Assembly: GCA_900547005.1 (NCBI GenBank)
Contig: URER01000001.1
Span: 62,001 to 126,000 of the forward strand
Length of the DNA stretch: 64,000 bases
From: an uncultured Prevotella sp.
Lineage (GTDB): Bacteria; Bacteroidota; Bacteroidia; Bacteroidales; Bacteroidaceae
Reading direction: 5' to 3'
Notes under the pieces: generated by a model
Told to the model about the DNA's origin: nothing
Databases searched by the model: none
Seen by the model: only the letters and a program-made list of their open reading frames with translations
Part shown: positions 24,452 through 34,442 of the stretch, one piece after another
Layout of the letters: the number at the start of each line of letters is the position of its first letter
How positions within the stretch are numbered: position 1 is the stretch's first letter
Made by a program: the position numbers and the translations under genes

Positions 24452-27325
24452 TCACGATTTACATTTATTAACGCTGCGAACATATATATTCAGCAAATCA
24501 TTGGCTATGGATGCGTCGTTTATTCTCATGACATTATTATCCTCAGTGTTGTATCCGAAGAATTTGATGTTGCCATACCAGACTATAGATTTATCGATTA
24601 TGGCACATTGTATGGATAAGTCTTCATCACACAGAACTTCTATACCATATTTCTGTAATTCGTTCTCGTTATATCCTTGTTCTTTGATGCGTATAACCAC
24701 TTCAATACCATTCGCCATAAGGTCTCTTAACAGAGATATTAAGCGAGGAGTATATTTGTACTTTATCCTTTTGCAGGAGATGACTATGCTATGCTTTGTA
24801 ACAATCAGGTCTTTGCGGAATGGTTCTGAAAAAGTCAGACCATCATAAATCAGTTCTTGCTTCAACTCTTCGTTTCCTTCCGATGATTTGGGAACACCGT
24901 AACCGACGGAAGCATAACCTTTCAATCTCTTGCGATACATGGAATCGCAAAGAGGTACACGAATGTCTATATAATCATATATGCGCACTTCATTCTTGTT
25001 GTCATAATCTCGGTGCAGTCTACCTGCATATTGTGCTATATTTCCTTTCCATGAGATAGGCAATGCGAGAAACAATGTGTCAAGCCGGGGATAATCAAAA
25101 CCTTCGCCTATATATTTGCCTGTGGCAATTATTATCAATGATTCTGTAGCAGGAATTTCTTCTAATTTCTCCATAGCCTGCCTTTTCTCTTTTGCAGAAT
25201 CCGCTCCTATGAGAGATACCACGTGATTAGCGTAAGGGGATAACATTTCTGCCAATACTCTTACATGGGATGTTAAGTTCGTGAGTATAATTGGAGTCCT
25301 GCCATCATTGATAGCTTTTCTCACATCATCAACAATTAGTTTGTTCCTCATTTCGTCTGTTGCCAATGCTTCTACGATTTGAGTGTAGGTCTTTGTTTCT
25401 GACGAAACATTACGGAATGATGTAAAGCGTGGTATGAGTGTACGGACAAAATTCTGCCGATTCATTTGGCTTTTAGCATCAGCAGTATATCTGATTTTTC
25501 CGCACTGCATAAATATAATTGGTTGGTGACCGTCCTTGCGAATAGGGGTAGCCGTAAGTCCATAGACAAAGTGTGCTCTCACCTGTTTCAACACCTGTTC
25601 AAAACTGACAGAAGACACATGATGACATTCATCAACAATCACCATTCCATAATCTCGTACAAAAGGCTTGATTTCATTTTCCTCCAGGCAAGACTGAATC
25701 AATGCTATATCTATTATCCCATGAATAGTATTCTTGCCAGAACAAAGAACTCCTATAGGAGATTTGTCTTTCTTTCTCTTACTTTTGATAGTGTTGTTAT
25801 CGATTTCTTCGTTTATCTCCAAGAATTCTTCCAGTTGTTTCTTCCACTGGTCAAGCAAAGATTTTCGATGAACAAGAATCAGCGTGTTTACCTTGCGTTG
25901 AGCAATCATAGCAATAGCAAACACGGTTTTGCCGAAAGCGGTTGTTGCAGAAAGTGTTCCTATATTATATGACAGCATATACTCCATGGCTTTCTGCTGC
26001 TCTTCACGAAGTTCGCCTTTGAACGAAACATTGATTTTTCGTCCATGATAGGTTTTATCCTCTATGTTGTACTTAACATCATGATCTTCGAGAATGTTAA
26101 TCACGGCATCTTCACAGCCACGAGGAATGGCAAGGTAGTCATCGTGTAATTCCGAACAGGATATGATACGTGGGATATCATAAGTAGACAGACGCATACC
26201 TTGTTTTGCATAAAACTCTGGATTGTGGAAAGCAGCCATTCTCTTGAAATAATTGACAGTCTTTGCAGACAAACCCAATAATGGGATATAAAGCATATTT
26301 GCCTTTGTCAAGGTAATACTTGATGGAAAATCTGATTTGGCAATAGCTTCAGTTGCCGGAACATCCCACGGCTTACTCTCACTACTCTTTGTCAATTCAC
26401 CCAATGATGAAGCGCGTTTTTGGAGAATATCATCTATGGTCGATTCTGATATTTTCTGAATGTTGAGAAGAAAGTTCCATTGGTCTGGATATGCTTGAAA
26501 CTGTTCATCAACAAATACACTATTTCCATTTCTTCGTGCGTTACCTTGAAGTGGCAGTGCCACAAGGTTTCCCATTCCACCTTCAGGTAGAGTGTCCTGA
26601 TTGGGGAAGAATCTGTCGTATGACTTGAAAGAAAGATGCACATCTTTATTCATTGCTTCTGCCAAAATCGATTTTCCCAATCTTCTTGCTTTGGTTGCTG
26701 TTATTGCACCATCAAAGAATATCCATACATGCGCTCCATTACCAGAACGTGAACGTTCTATGTAGCAAGGAACATCCCACTCCTTGCATACACCTACAAA
26801 GGCAAGCACATCATTCTGATATCCATGCTCACAACTTTTATCATCGAAATCTGTACAAAGGAAAAAGCATGTGTTGTCATTCAGCATTGGATATAAGCCA
26901 ATGACATCACGTCCAAACGCATCCTTGCCTGCAAGATGATTGTAGAAGTGTTGATACGATAGTGGAGCAAACTGACGGTTAGGACATTCTGCACATTTAT
27001 ATTTTCTCTTATCGCAGAACTCTCTGTTCCATTCACGTTCACATACAGGTTGATAACCAGATTTCTTCGTAGTATCACTATACCATCTTTTTGCAAATAT
27101 ATCCTCTCGTCCTTTGAAAATACTTTTAAATAACCCAACCTTCTCCTGTAACGAGAGACGAACTGACGATGCTGTTGGCTTTGTAGATTTGGATGCGGCA
27201 ATGCTACAATCATGAGAACACGTCTCAAACGGTATTCCATGTTCTTTAAGAAGAGACTTTAGTCTTTTGTTTTCTTCTTCCAGTTCATGCATTCTTCTAA
27301 TAATCGCATCTGCATCCATAATCAC
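24452..27325 (-). CDS. TOTE-type primase-helicase fusion protein
   Basis: A 957-residue protein with a short N-terminal coiled coil (ELEEENKRLKSLL). A Cys cluster (CDKRKYKCAECPNRQ, about 104-118) precedes an archaeo-eukaryotic primase domain. Its metal motif is CTDFDD (D159, D161), followed by RSRSGNGAHVWIF (191-203). Next is a superfamily 2 helicase with Walker A ATTAFGKT (460-467), DECH (565-568), LTATPIRKDG and QYAGRLHRD. A C-terminal PLD-like fold (about 835-940) appears to lack the HKD motif. This architecture matches the primase-helicases of predicted TOTE conflict systems. All catalytic motifs of primase and helicase look intact. It is the last gene of the cargo operon, 3 bp after the repressor gene. 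Confidence 0.85.
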   Translation of the reverse strand: MIMDADAIIRRMHELEEENKRLKSLLKEHGIPFETCSHDCSIAASKSTKPTASSVRLSLQEKVGLFKSIFKGREDIFAKRWYSDTTKKSGYQPVCEREWNREFCDKRKYKCAECPNRQFAPLSYQHFYNHLAGKDAFGRDVIGLYPMLNDNTCFFLCTDFDDKSCEHGYQNDVLAFVGVCKEWDVPCYIERSRSGNGAHVWIFFDGAITATKARRLGKSILAEAMNKDVHLSFKSYDRFFPNQDTLPEGGMGNLVALPLQGNARRNGNSVFVDEQFQAYPDQWNFLLNIQKISESTIDDILQKRASSLGELTKSSESKPWDVPATEAIAKSDFPSSITLTKANMLYIPLLGLSAKTVNYFKRMAAFHNPEFYAKQGMRLSTYDIPRIISCSELHDDYLAIPRGCEDAVINILEDHDVKYNIEDKTYHGRKINVSFKGELREEQQKAMEYMLSYNIGTLSATTAFGKTVFAIAMIAQRKVNTLILVHRKSLLDQWKKQLEEFLEINEEIDNNTIKSKRKKDKSPIGVLCSGKNTIHGIIDIALIQSCLEENEIKPFVRDYGMVIVDECHHVSSVSFEQVLKQVRAHFVYGLTATPIRKDGHQPIIFMQCGKIRYTADAKSQMNRQNFVRTLIPRFTSFRNVSSETKTYTQIVEALATDEMRNKLIVDDVRKAINDGRTPIILTNLTSHVRVLAEMLSPYANHVVSLIGADSAKEKRQAMEKLEEIPATESLIIIATGKYIGEGFDYPRLDTLFLALPISWKGNIAQYAGRLHRDYDNKNEVRIYDYIDIRVPLCDSMYRKRLKGYASVGYGVPKSSEGNEELKQELIYDGLTFSEPFRKDLIVTKHSIVISCKRIKYKYTPRLISLLRDLMANGIEVVIRIKEQGYNENELQKYGIEVLCDEDLSIQCAIIDKSIVWYGNIKFFGYNTEDNNVMRINDASIANDLLNIYVRSVNKCKS

Positions 27326-27328
27326 ATT

Positions 27329-27616
27329 TTATAAGATTTTCTCTTTAGCCACTTCGATGGCATCTCTTTTCAGTTCACATTCATCCTCATCTCCGATAGC
27401 ATCAAGCACTTTGTCCGCAAGCCAAAGTTTCAGCATTTCCTTCTCGTCTACATCAAAGTATTTTGCCAGTAAGATTACTTGGCTTCTCTTTGCTCGTCTG
27501 TCTCCACGTTCTATTTTACTAAACATAGGAGTGTCTATCTCTAAGTAAGCTGCCAATTGGCGTTGCAACACTTCTTGTTCGTCTCTAAGAGACTTAATTT
27601 TGTTTCCTAATAACAT
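27329..27616 (-). CDS. Cro/C1-type HTH repressor of the cargo operon
   Basis: A 95-residue protein with an XRE helix-turn-helix (GNKIKSLRDEQEVLQRQLAAYLEIDTPMFSKIERGDRRAKR) and an acidic/basic C-terminal helix. I start it at 27,616 (MLLGNKIKSL), because an upstream ATG at 27,661 would overlap the AlbA gene by 31 bp and precede the canonical first helix. Encoded within the operon, it is a plausible autoregulator of the whole cluster. Confidence 0.85.
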   Translation of the reverse strand: MLLGNKIKSLRDEQEVLQRQLAAYLEIDTPMFSKIERGDRRAKRSQVILLAKYFDVDEKEMLKLWLADKVLDAIGDEDECELKRDAIEVAKEKIL

Positions 27617-27630
27617 ATCTTGTGTAATTT

Positions 27631-29229
27631 TTATTCGTTTTCTTTTGATATGATTTCCCAATAGCCACCGAAGTCAGCACCAATACGTCTGATGATTCCT
27701 TCTTCACGCAGTCTTTTGATTTGTTTCTCTACACCTCGTGAAGACATGTCTATCATCATAGCAATTTCTGCAGCTGATATGGAAGGCTTTTGTCTAATTA
27801 AGTCAAGGACTCTCTCCGAACTTTTTTGCTTTCTCTCCGAACTTTTCGGTGTTGTCTCCGAACTAAATCCGTCTGTCTCCGAACTTTTGGGCTGAGTTCC
27901 CGAACTTGTCTCCGAACTTTTTGCTGTTCTCTCCGAACTAAATTCACCTGTCTCCGAACTTACGGTACATCCTTCATGAATAGGAATTGTTACTAAGAAT
28001 GTTAAGCGATCATCAGTTGTTTCAAAGATGGCACGAGGAGAACCGTTCTCAGCCAACTTGGCTTGTATGGTTGGAACACCAGTGGAGCGACCTTCCGTCA
28101 AGTCAAGCTCTTTCAAGAAGTCTCCTAATCGACGATTACGATAACGACGGCTTTTGAGCATATCACCTTTCTCAATATCCTCTTTGGATATACTACGGTC
28201 AGGTCCCGGGCAGTTGAGAATGGAGATTCCTTCGGGTTCAATAGTTATTTCTATTGGCTCATGCTGCAAGAAATCTCTGTGATAAACGGAGTTTACCACC
28301 GCTTCCTCAATGGCATCGTAGGGATAGTTCCAAAAGCGTTCGGCCTCCTGTCTGCCTGATATTTTGCGGACATTTTCTTTAAGTACATTACTTTTGATGT
28401 AGTCCATCGTTTGCTTTATCATCTGCGGGATGCTACCCTTGAATGTCACTTCCGTAAAATTGTTCGGGTCTTTCATCTTTCCGTTAGGGAATGTCACTAC
28501 GTCAATCTGAGTGTATGGGAAGAACTTGCTTGGATTTTCACAGAACATCATGGCTGCAACATTCCGAATCAAGCGGTTCTCTTTTGGTCCTGTGTATAGC
28601 TCCATTTGGTCAAGTATATTTGACAGTGGTGTTGTTACCACATCATCCGCCAATCTACTTCCCACTTTAACAAGGTAGTCACGAAGAAGAACCAAAGAAA
28701 TGTCCTCTAACCGAATTCCGCTATTGCCACGCTCGTCAAAAGGCACACGGTTAGCCAACTCCCGCAGCTCAACGAGTACTTCGCCTTTTGCCTCAATACT
28801 ACTTGTGCCACTACGAATATAAAAATATTCCTTTGAGCTTTTGGCTGTCACATTCACAGGTACGGAATAAGGGCGATAACTGCCAGCAGGACACCATATC
28901 ACAATCACTTGTTTTCCATCCACATCTTCTACGGAAGTGCGAGGCAAATAATAAGGTGAAATCTTGTTATTATAGCCTACCATCTCCTGCAATATGCCAT
29001 CTATCTTTTCCATTGGTACACCTTCAACAGGACGGATTGCCATACCCGTCTTATCGTCAGTATCTACACCAACGATGATATATCCGCCTCCAAGGTCATC
29101 AAAATCGTTAGCGAAAGCACACACGCTATGGTATATGCTCGCCGGATTCCAGCCTTTCTTGAATTCTATTCTGTTGGATTCTATCTTCTGCTTGTCAAGC
29201 AGGTCTTCTATGTTTATTGCAAGTGCCAT
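27631..29229 (-). CDS. AlbA_2 (Schlafen-like) / HATPase / winged-helix protein
   Basis: A 532-residue protein of the 'ATP-dependent helicase RecG-related' type, which is not a real helicase. The N-terminal AlbA_2 domain (about 15-140) has EFKKGW and GGGYIIVGVDTDDKTG. The middle HATPase_c_4 domain has EEAVVNSVYHRDF and GRSTGVPTI. A Ser-Ser-Glu repeat linker of about 60 residues (F/K-SSE-T/R at roughly 7-residue steps, about 425-485) is followed by a winged helix (SISAAEIAMMIDMSSRGVEKQIKRLREEG). Such proteins are usually regulators or RNA/DNA-binding effectors in defence and stress operons. It is 17 bp downstream of the DUF1998 helicase gene. Confidence 0.85.
   Translation of the reverse strand: MALAINIEDLLDKQKIESNRIEFKKGWNPASIYHSVCAFANDFDDLGGGYIIVGVDTDDKTGMAIRPVEGVPMEKIDGILQEMVGYNNKISPYYLPRTSVEDVDGKQVIVIWCPAGSYRPYSVPVNVTAKSSKEYFYIRSGTSSIEAKGEVLVELRELANRVPFDERGNSGIRLEDISLVLLRDYLVKVGSRLADDVVTTPLSNILDQMELYTGPKENRLIRNVAAMMFCENPSKFFPYTQIDVVTFPNGKMKDPNNFTEVTFKGSIPQMIKQTMDYIKSNVLKENVRKISGRQEAERFWNYPYDAIEEAVVNSVYHRDFLQHEPIEITIEPEGISILNCPGPDRSISKEDIEKGDMLKSRRYRNRRLGDFLKELDLTEGRSTGVPTIQAKLAENGSPRAIFETTDDRLTFLVTIPIHEGCTVSSETGEFSSERTAKSSETSSGTQPKSSETDGFSSETTPKSSERKQKSSERVLDLIRQKPSISAAEIAMMIDMSSRGVEKQIKRLREEGIIRRIGADFGGYWEIISKENE
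27812..27960. repeat. Coding 21-bp-type repeat in the AlbA gene
   Basis: TCTCCGAAC recurs eight times, mostly 21 bp apart, with a ninth variant (TTCCCGAAC at 27,897), coding for the SSE heptapeptide linker. Copy number in such a tract could change by slippage without shifting the frame. Confidence 0.8.
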
Positions 29230-29246
29230 AATTCTATCTGTATTAA

Positions 29247-32200
29247 TTAACCATTCATTTTAGAAATATCAAAAACAGACAACGCCTTATATACGTCTGG
29301 TAAAGAGCCTGTAAGCCTGCTTACCATTTTTGATGACCATAAAGGATGTACCAAACAGTAGTTCTCACCATCATAAGGATCTGTACCTATCAGCGTTCCA
29401 TCAAAACTTTCGGCAGAATATCCATGTCTTAGAAGAACGTTCTTGACTGTGATATTTATATAGTCAGTCCAATACTTTGCTGTAAAATCTATCTTTGCAT
29501 TTGAATCGTGTGCAAGCCTCGCTAAATCAAGTCCAAGTCGCCAATCAAGCAAATGATGCACTCCTTGGTTCGAATAATCCCTAATGCAATCATAGCAAGA
29601 CGATGTGCAACCATTTTCATGATTATGGGCTGTCAGTTTTTCGTAGATCTCGCCTTTTTCTATGAGTGGCTGAATTATGGCTTTCTTAGGAACATCTTTA
29701 TATCTCCTACCACTGAGATAGTTGCTATAGCCTGCACCATTTTCCAACTGCTCCACAAAGAAAATTTCTGCTTTCTTAGTTTGGGGAGTAATATAAAATC
29801 CCACTGTTAACTCCGATGAGTCTATATCAAGATAGTGAGATACTGATTTTCTTACGAGATACCCCCATGACAGAAAGGCAGCTCTTACTGCATGACTATT
29901 GACATTCTCTCCATTAAGTGGTGAAAGATTCAATTCTTCAGGAATCTCTGCTATCGAAAGTGCAAGTACACCTGTTGTCTTTGACGAGACAAAGGCATAT
30001 TTTGTTTCAAAAGACAAATTTAATGTGTTTCTAATCTCTTCTGGATATGCATCACGTGACACATAAATACCCTCATTATTTTTCCCTAATTTATAGAAGT
30101 CTCCGTTGTTATCATTCACAAGATGCACGAGTCCTTGCGAAGGTACGATATTGTTCCTGATAGCCATATTATCAACTTGCGGACATTCTTGTAGAGATTG
30201 TTCACAATCCAATTTTATATCGCTATTGGGAGAATACCAATCGTAACTTCCGTTGAAATCCTCTACAGACGCATTATAGTCAACACAGAAACCTAAAGGT
30301 GAGCAAATCTTTACTTTCTGCATATCACTGCCGCAGACAGGGCATTTGCAAGAGTCATCATCTTGGCTGATTGACGAATAACCACATATAACACAACGAT
30401 GAAGAGGATGGCTATAAACATTCAAAGAGTTGTACTTTGGTACTGGTACATGTGAGTTATTATATTCATAGTCAACAATTCCCACCGCCCTATATACTTT
30501 CTTGTCTTTAACAATCTCATGCCCTGGGGCAAAAGAGTTCAAAGCCATATCTATATCTCGAGAAACAACATCTTCTGCTGGTAGTTTCTTCGGCTCGCTT
30601 AGATACAAGTTTCGTGTGCGGGTAGGGAAACCAAACATTGGGAGCAGTCCGGCATTAGCAAGCCGTTCACTGAGTAATTCTTGTGTGTACTCAGAACTTG
30701 TGGCAATTTGGCTTATCATGTCAAGGAAATGATCATAGATGAATTTTTTTATTTCCTGCTTTTGAGCGTCTGATATTTCTGTACCAGTAGTCACAACTTC
30801 GATAATACGCCACACTTCTTCCTGGTTAGAAGATAGCCAGTTCGCAACTTCTTCTTTGTACTTATCCCATTGGTCTACAGTTCCGAAATTACCATGTACA
30901 CTATCCTTTCCTGAAATTTCATTTTTTAAGGCAGCATACAGTATTTCCCTATATATAATACGTTCAGCAATCTCTTTTGTCCTTGTTTCCAGATATGGGT
31001 CTTTGGGAGTATCAGAAACCATACGCTCATATTCTTGGAAGTTTGTCAAGTCGTGGCTTGTAGAACGCGCAACTGTAAGGGCAATAGACAACGGATTACC
31101 ACGACGACCGGCACGACCAACACGCTGTTGGTAATTGAAACGCTGGGGAGGCACATTGCCCATCATAACAGCCGATAATGAGCCGATATCTACACCTGCC
31201 TCCATAGTCGTTGTTACGCTGAGCAAATCAATACCTTCAACTAATGGATTCTCCGTTTTAAGGAATATGTCCTGAAACAACCGCTGCCTTTTCTTTGAAT
31301 CATTCTTTGAAGTCTGACCTGTCATTTCCTCACAATGCAGACGATAGACATTATCGGTAGAGTTCAGTAAGGTAAGATAATAGTCCTCAGGATTACTAAC
31401 ATCTTCCTTTGTCAGGATATATTCCTCATCAAGTCTGTGATAGCAATTCATACAAACACCATTTGCACGATGCATGTGTACAGTCTTGCATCGGGGACAA
31501 ATCCAATATTTTGAGCCAACATCCGCTTTCACAAATGAGAGTCCTTCTCCAGAAAGTGCTGTTACTTGGCGGTCTATAATGCCACGTTCTCTCAATATAT
31601 CACGCAATGTGTCAAGCTTTTCATTGGTTTCTTTCGTACCTTTAATATGATATACATGTTGTACAAGTTTCCTTACAGCCATTGGGAAACTATCTTTTAA
31701 AGGATATTTAGAAGGAATCCCCATTATGCGTTTCTTCTCTCCAAGGATGCGAATGGTAGAACATGCAAGCTCCGCCATTGTTTGGTCAGCAATCTTACGG
31801 GTAGGCGAAAGATAGCCAAGTTTCAGTTCCTCAAACGAACGCTTACGGTTACCGAATATACTTGCCAATTGTTCAATTTTATTATATTTGCGTATTCTGT
31901 CAGAAAATTCCAACTGATTATCACTAAGGTCTGACTTGGCTTTTTTCTTTTCAAAATCAAAAAGGTCATACCATAAACCAGCCATGACATTTTGGAAACA
32001 TGTAGGTTTAGGACCTGCCGGGTTCATGCCAAGAGACAGTAATATCTTAAACACATCATCTTCGACACTTCCAAGATTTTGTCCGTCACAACAATTGAAA
32101 TAGGTTTTTAGTTTCGTTAATTGTCCATCTGTGGCAAACCCCATACGGTTTGCCATGATGACACGTGCGACCTCACCATAAGTCTGGTCATTTGTCAATT

Positions 32201-34442
32201 CGTTCAGACGCTGACCATCCGACTGTGTCCAATTTTGGTCATCGAACAATCTCTTCAGAAAAGTCACCACCTCATTACTGCCATTGAGAGCATGGAGAAT
32301 AGCCCAACGGAGAACATCCCTGAAATGGTCGAGCTCTATTCCTGCGGACAATTTTGCAGCAGACTGACGACTATCAGAGAAAAGCACCACTTTGGTGTTC
32401 TTTTCTTTCGCATTTTTCATCGAGCGAATCAAAGAATCTGCAAGAATCTGGTTCACCTTCTGCAAGCCTGTACCATGGTAACGTATGGGAGTGAGGCTGT
32501 TTTTGTCTTTCATTATGTATGCCACCTCACATTTCGGACACTTATGTGGAAACTTAGTTTCTGAATCTGATGTTTGTTCATACAACCAATAAGCTCCATC
32601 CATATCTATACGATATTCGCCTGTACTCGGATTGTACGACACACGTTTCCAACCATCATCAGAACTTGCATCGCCATTCCATAAGATGCAATAGCCAGTA
32701 CCGTCATCGTTTATTGGTTTCTCCGAACTTAGGTATGTTTTACCGTTTACCAAAACACGATAACCGCCGAGATAAACCTCACCACAGTTTTCGCATACAA
32801 GAATTTCTAACACCTTCATACCACAACTGCAAACGTTTCGTGGACGTTTGTAGAGTGCGCCTATAGTTCTTCCCTCAAATTTATGTTCTTCGTGAACATG
32901 AGGACATTGTGGATTGGAGCATCCCCATAAACCGCTTACATTACGGAAAAAGAAATGTGCTCTTAGTGGCGCAAGATAGTTGCCATTCCACTCACTTTTA
33001 CATAACGCTTTTACAAGTCCAGCTACAACGCATAGTCTTTCCTCGCTAACAATACCTAATCCATCAGCTATTTTCTCAATATCTTTGGCTATGATGACTT
33101 TCTTTGAACTTAATGCGTATTTAAGCCATGATAATAACTGATACTTGGAAGATAATTCATAAAAGTTGTCACACCCGAGACTTCTCAGCAAATTGTTGTC
33201 AGCATTTGCGTCTTCCTCATAAACACTTCCATATTCAGCAAGTTCATTTGTCGGCAAAGAGACAGAAGGCTTCTCTACTGATGGCTGTGGAGGATTTGAT
33301 ATAATTCTAAACCTCCTCCAGAATTCATTCTTGTTTACTCCAAAGAACTCAGAAAGAAAATCTATTGATTGCTCATTTTCTTCTAAAGACGCACTGGAGG
33401 CAAGGAATTGTACCTGTGGAGAATCTGGACGCAATCCCAACCTGTCAAGCAGGACTCTTAGCAAATAAGCCACTTCTGTACCTGCTGTTCCTCTATAAGT
33501 GTGTAATTCATCTATTACGAGATGAAAAATGTGCGACGGGTCTTCTTCAAGCCATTTCTTCGTATCTGAAAATATTTCAGCCTCATGATTGCGCATGAGC
33601 ATTATATTCAGCATGCTATAATTTGTAATCATAATGTCTGGCGCATTGTCCTGCATGGAGAAACGGTCCCACATTTCCGCTGAATCGCTTTCCATGCAAG
33701 GCACATGATAAAGCAATTCAGTGTTATTGTTCACTCTTGCCGCTTCCTGTGCCGCTTTCCAGTCATTCTGCAAAAGTTTCTTTTCTTCGAGAAGTTTGTC
33801 TCGTACTTTATCCTTAATTCCACTGACGGGAGTCGCACCGGTATATCGTCCAAAGTAAAAACGATGTCCACCACGATGTTCGTTCAACCAATCCAACGCT
33901 CCTGTTTTATCATCCTTATGACTGTTCAAGGCTTTTCTCAAACGAATCATCTGGTCTTCGGCAAGTGCATTGAGAGGATAGAGAATCATTGTGCGCATGG
34001 CTCTTTTTCTCGTTTTCCCCCAATTCTTTGATTCTGCAACCAAATCAGCTATGACAGGTAAAAGGAAACATTCCGTCTTACCAGAACCTGTTCCAGTGGT
34101 TACTACTATGTGTTTCCTGTTTATATATGCTTCTTTAAGTGCTTCGTATTGGTGGTCATAGAGATAACGCTCCTGTTGGCTGTTGTTGACGAACAGACCT
34201 GTATTCACAAAATCATTTAGTTCTTTTGAAAGCCCTTCATTAGCACAAAACTCAGCCAAAGTTGCCTTTTCGTGGTATTTCGGTACTATCTCTATAATAG
34301 GTGGCTGACAAATAGTGCCTGCCTCCTTTATCAGAGCGTTTCGTTCTTGGTTATACTCTTCACGAAAGAAAGGCAAACCGCTATTTATATATTTGATATA
34401 AGCATCAAATATTTCGTTGAATATTTTTATTGGATTATTCAT
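29247..34442 (-). CDS. Very large DEAD/DEAH helicase with DUF1998 (MZB) C-terminus
   Basis: A 1731-residue superfamily 2 helicase. Walker A VTTGTGSGKTE (about 114-124), LYPLNALAEDQ, VIDELHTYRGTAGTEVAYLLRR-type motif II, FLASSASLEE, then TTTMEAGVDIGSL and QQRVGRAGRRGNP (motifs V and VI). Zinc-ribbon Cys pairs recur (CSNPQCPH, CSCG..CENCG, CPKCE, CPRC..CMNC, CVICG..CPVCG). The end has the DUF1998 signature (GAGYSNYL ... CTSSCYDCIRDYSNQGVHHLLDWRLGLDLARL). Helicases of this type are the core of DISARM (DrmA/B) and Druantia (DruE) anti-phage systems and of MrfA repair. It overlaps the upstream gene by 8 bp (ATGAATAA), which implies translational coupling. Confidence 0.92.
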   Translation of the reverse strand: MNNPIKIFNEIFDAYIKYINSGLPFFREEYNQERNALIKEAGTICQPPIIEIVPKYHEKATLAEFCANEGLSKELNDFVNTGLFVNNSQQERYLYDHQYEALKEAYINRKHIVVTTGTGSGKTECFLLPVIADLVAESKNWGKTRKRAMRTMILYPLNALAEDQMIRLRKALNSHKDDKTGALDWLNEHRGGHRFYFGRYTGATPVSGIKDKVRDKLLEEKKLLQNDWKAAQEAARVNNNTELLYHVPCMESDSAEMWDRFSMQDNAPDIMITNYSMLNIMLMRNHEAEIFSDTKKWLEEDPSHIFHLVIDELHTYRGTAGTEVAYLLRVLLDRLGLRPDSPQVQFLASSASLEENEQSIDFLSEFFGVNKNEFWRRFRIISNPPQPSVEKPSVSLPTNELAEYGSVYEEDANADNNLLRSLGCDNFYELSSKYQLLSWLKYALSSKKVIIAKDIEKIADGLGIVSEERLCVVAGLVKALCKSEWNGNYLAPLRAHFFFRNVSGLWGCSNPQCPHVHEEHKFEGRTIGALYKRPRNVCSCGMKVLEILVCENCGEVYLGGYRVLVNGKTYLSSEKPINDDGTGYCILWNGDASSDDGWKRVSYNPSTGEYRIDMDGAYWLYEQTSDSETKFPHKCPKCEVAYIMKDKNSLTPIRYHGTGLQKVNQILADSLIRSMKNAKEKNTKVVLFSDSRQSAAKLSAGIELDHFRDVLRWAILHALNGSNEVVTFLKRLFDDQNWTQSDGQRLNELTNDQTYGEVARVIMANRMGFATDGQLTKLKTYFNCCDGQNLGSVEDDVFKILLSLGMNPAGPKPTCFQNVMAGLWYDLFDFEKKKAKSDLSDNQLEFSDRIRKYNKIEQLASIFGNRKRSFEELKLGYLSPTRKIADQTMAELACSTIRILGEKKRIMGIPSKYPLKDSFPMAVRKLVQHVYHIKGTKETNEKLDTLRDILRERGIIDRQVTALSGEGLSFVKADVGSKYWICPRCKTVHMHRANGVCMNCYHRLDEEYILTKEDVSNPEDYYLTLLNSTDNVYRLHCEEMTGQTSKNDSKKRQRLFQDIFLKTENPLVEGIDLLSVTTTMEAGVDIGSLSAVMMGNVPPQRFNYQQRVGRAGRRGNPLSIALTVARSTSHDLTNFQEYERMVSDTPKDPYLETRTKEIAERIIYREILYAALKNEISGKDSVHGNFGTVDQWDKYKEEVANWLSSNQEEVWRIIEVVTTGTEISDAQKQEIKKFIYDHFLDMISQIATSSEYTQELLSERLANAGLLPMFGFPTRTRNLYLSEPKKLPAEDVVSRDIDMALNSFAPGHEIVKDKKVYRAVGIVDYEYNNSHVPVPKYNSLNVYSHPLHRCVICGYSSISQDDDSCKCPVCGSDMQKVKICSPLGFCVDYNASVEDFNGSYDWYSPNSDIKLDCEQSLQECPQVDNMAIRNNIVPSQGLVHLVNDNNGDFYKLGKNNEGIYVSRDAYPEEIRNTLNLSFETKYAFVSSKTTGVLALSIAEIPEELNLSPLNGENVNSHAVRAAFLSWGYLVRKSVSHYLDIDSSELTVGFYITPQTKKAEIFFVEQLENGAGYSNYLSGRRYKDVPKKAIIQPLIEKGEIYEKLTAHNHENGCTSSCYDCIRDYSNQGVHHLLDWRLGLDLARLAHDSNAKIDFTAKYWTDYINITVKNVLLRHGYSAESFDGTLIGTDPYDGENYCLVHPLWSSKMVSRLTGSLPDVYKALSVFDISKMNG

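Noticed and set aside
29247..34442. Straight call as DISARM DrmA or Druantia DruE
   Set aside because: Shared DUF1998 helicase architecture only; the partner genes required for either assignment were not recognised.
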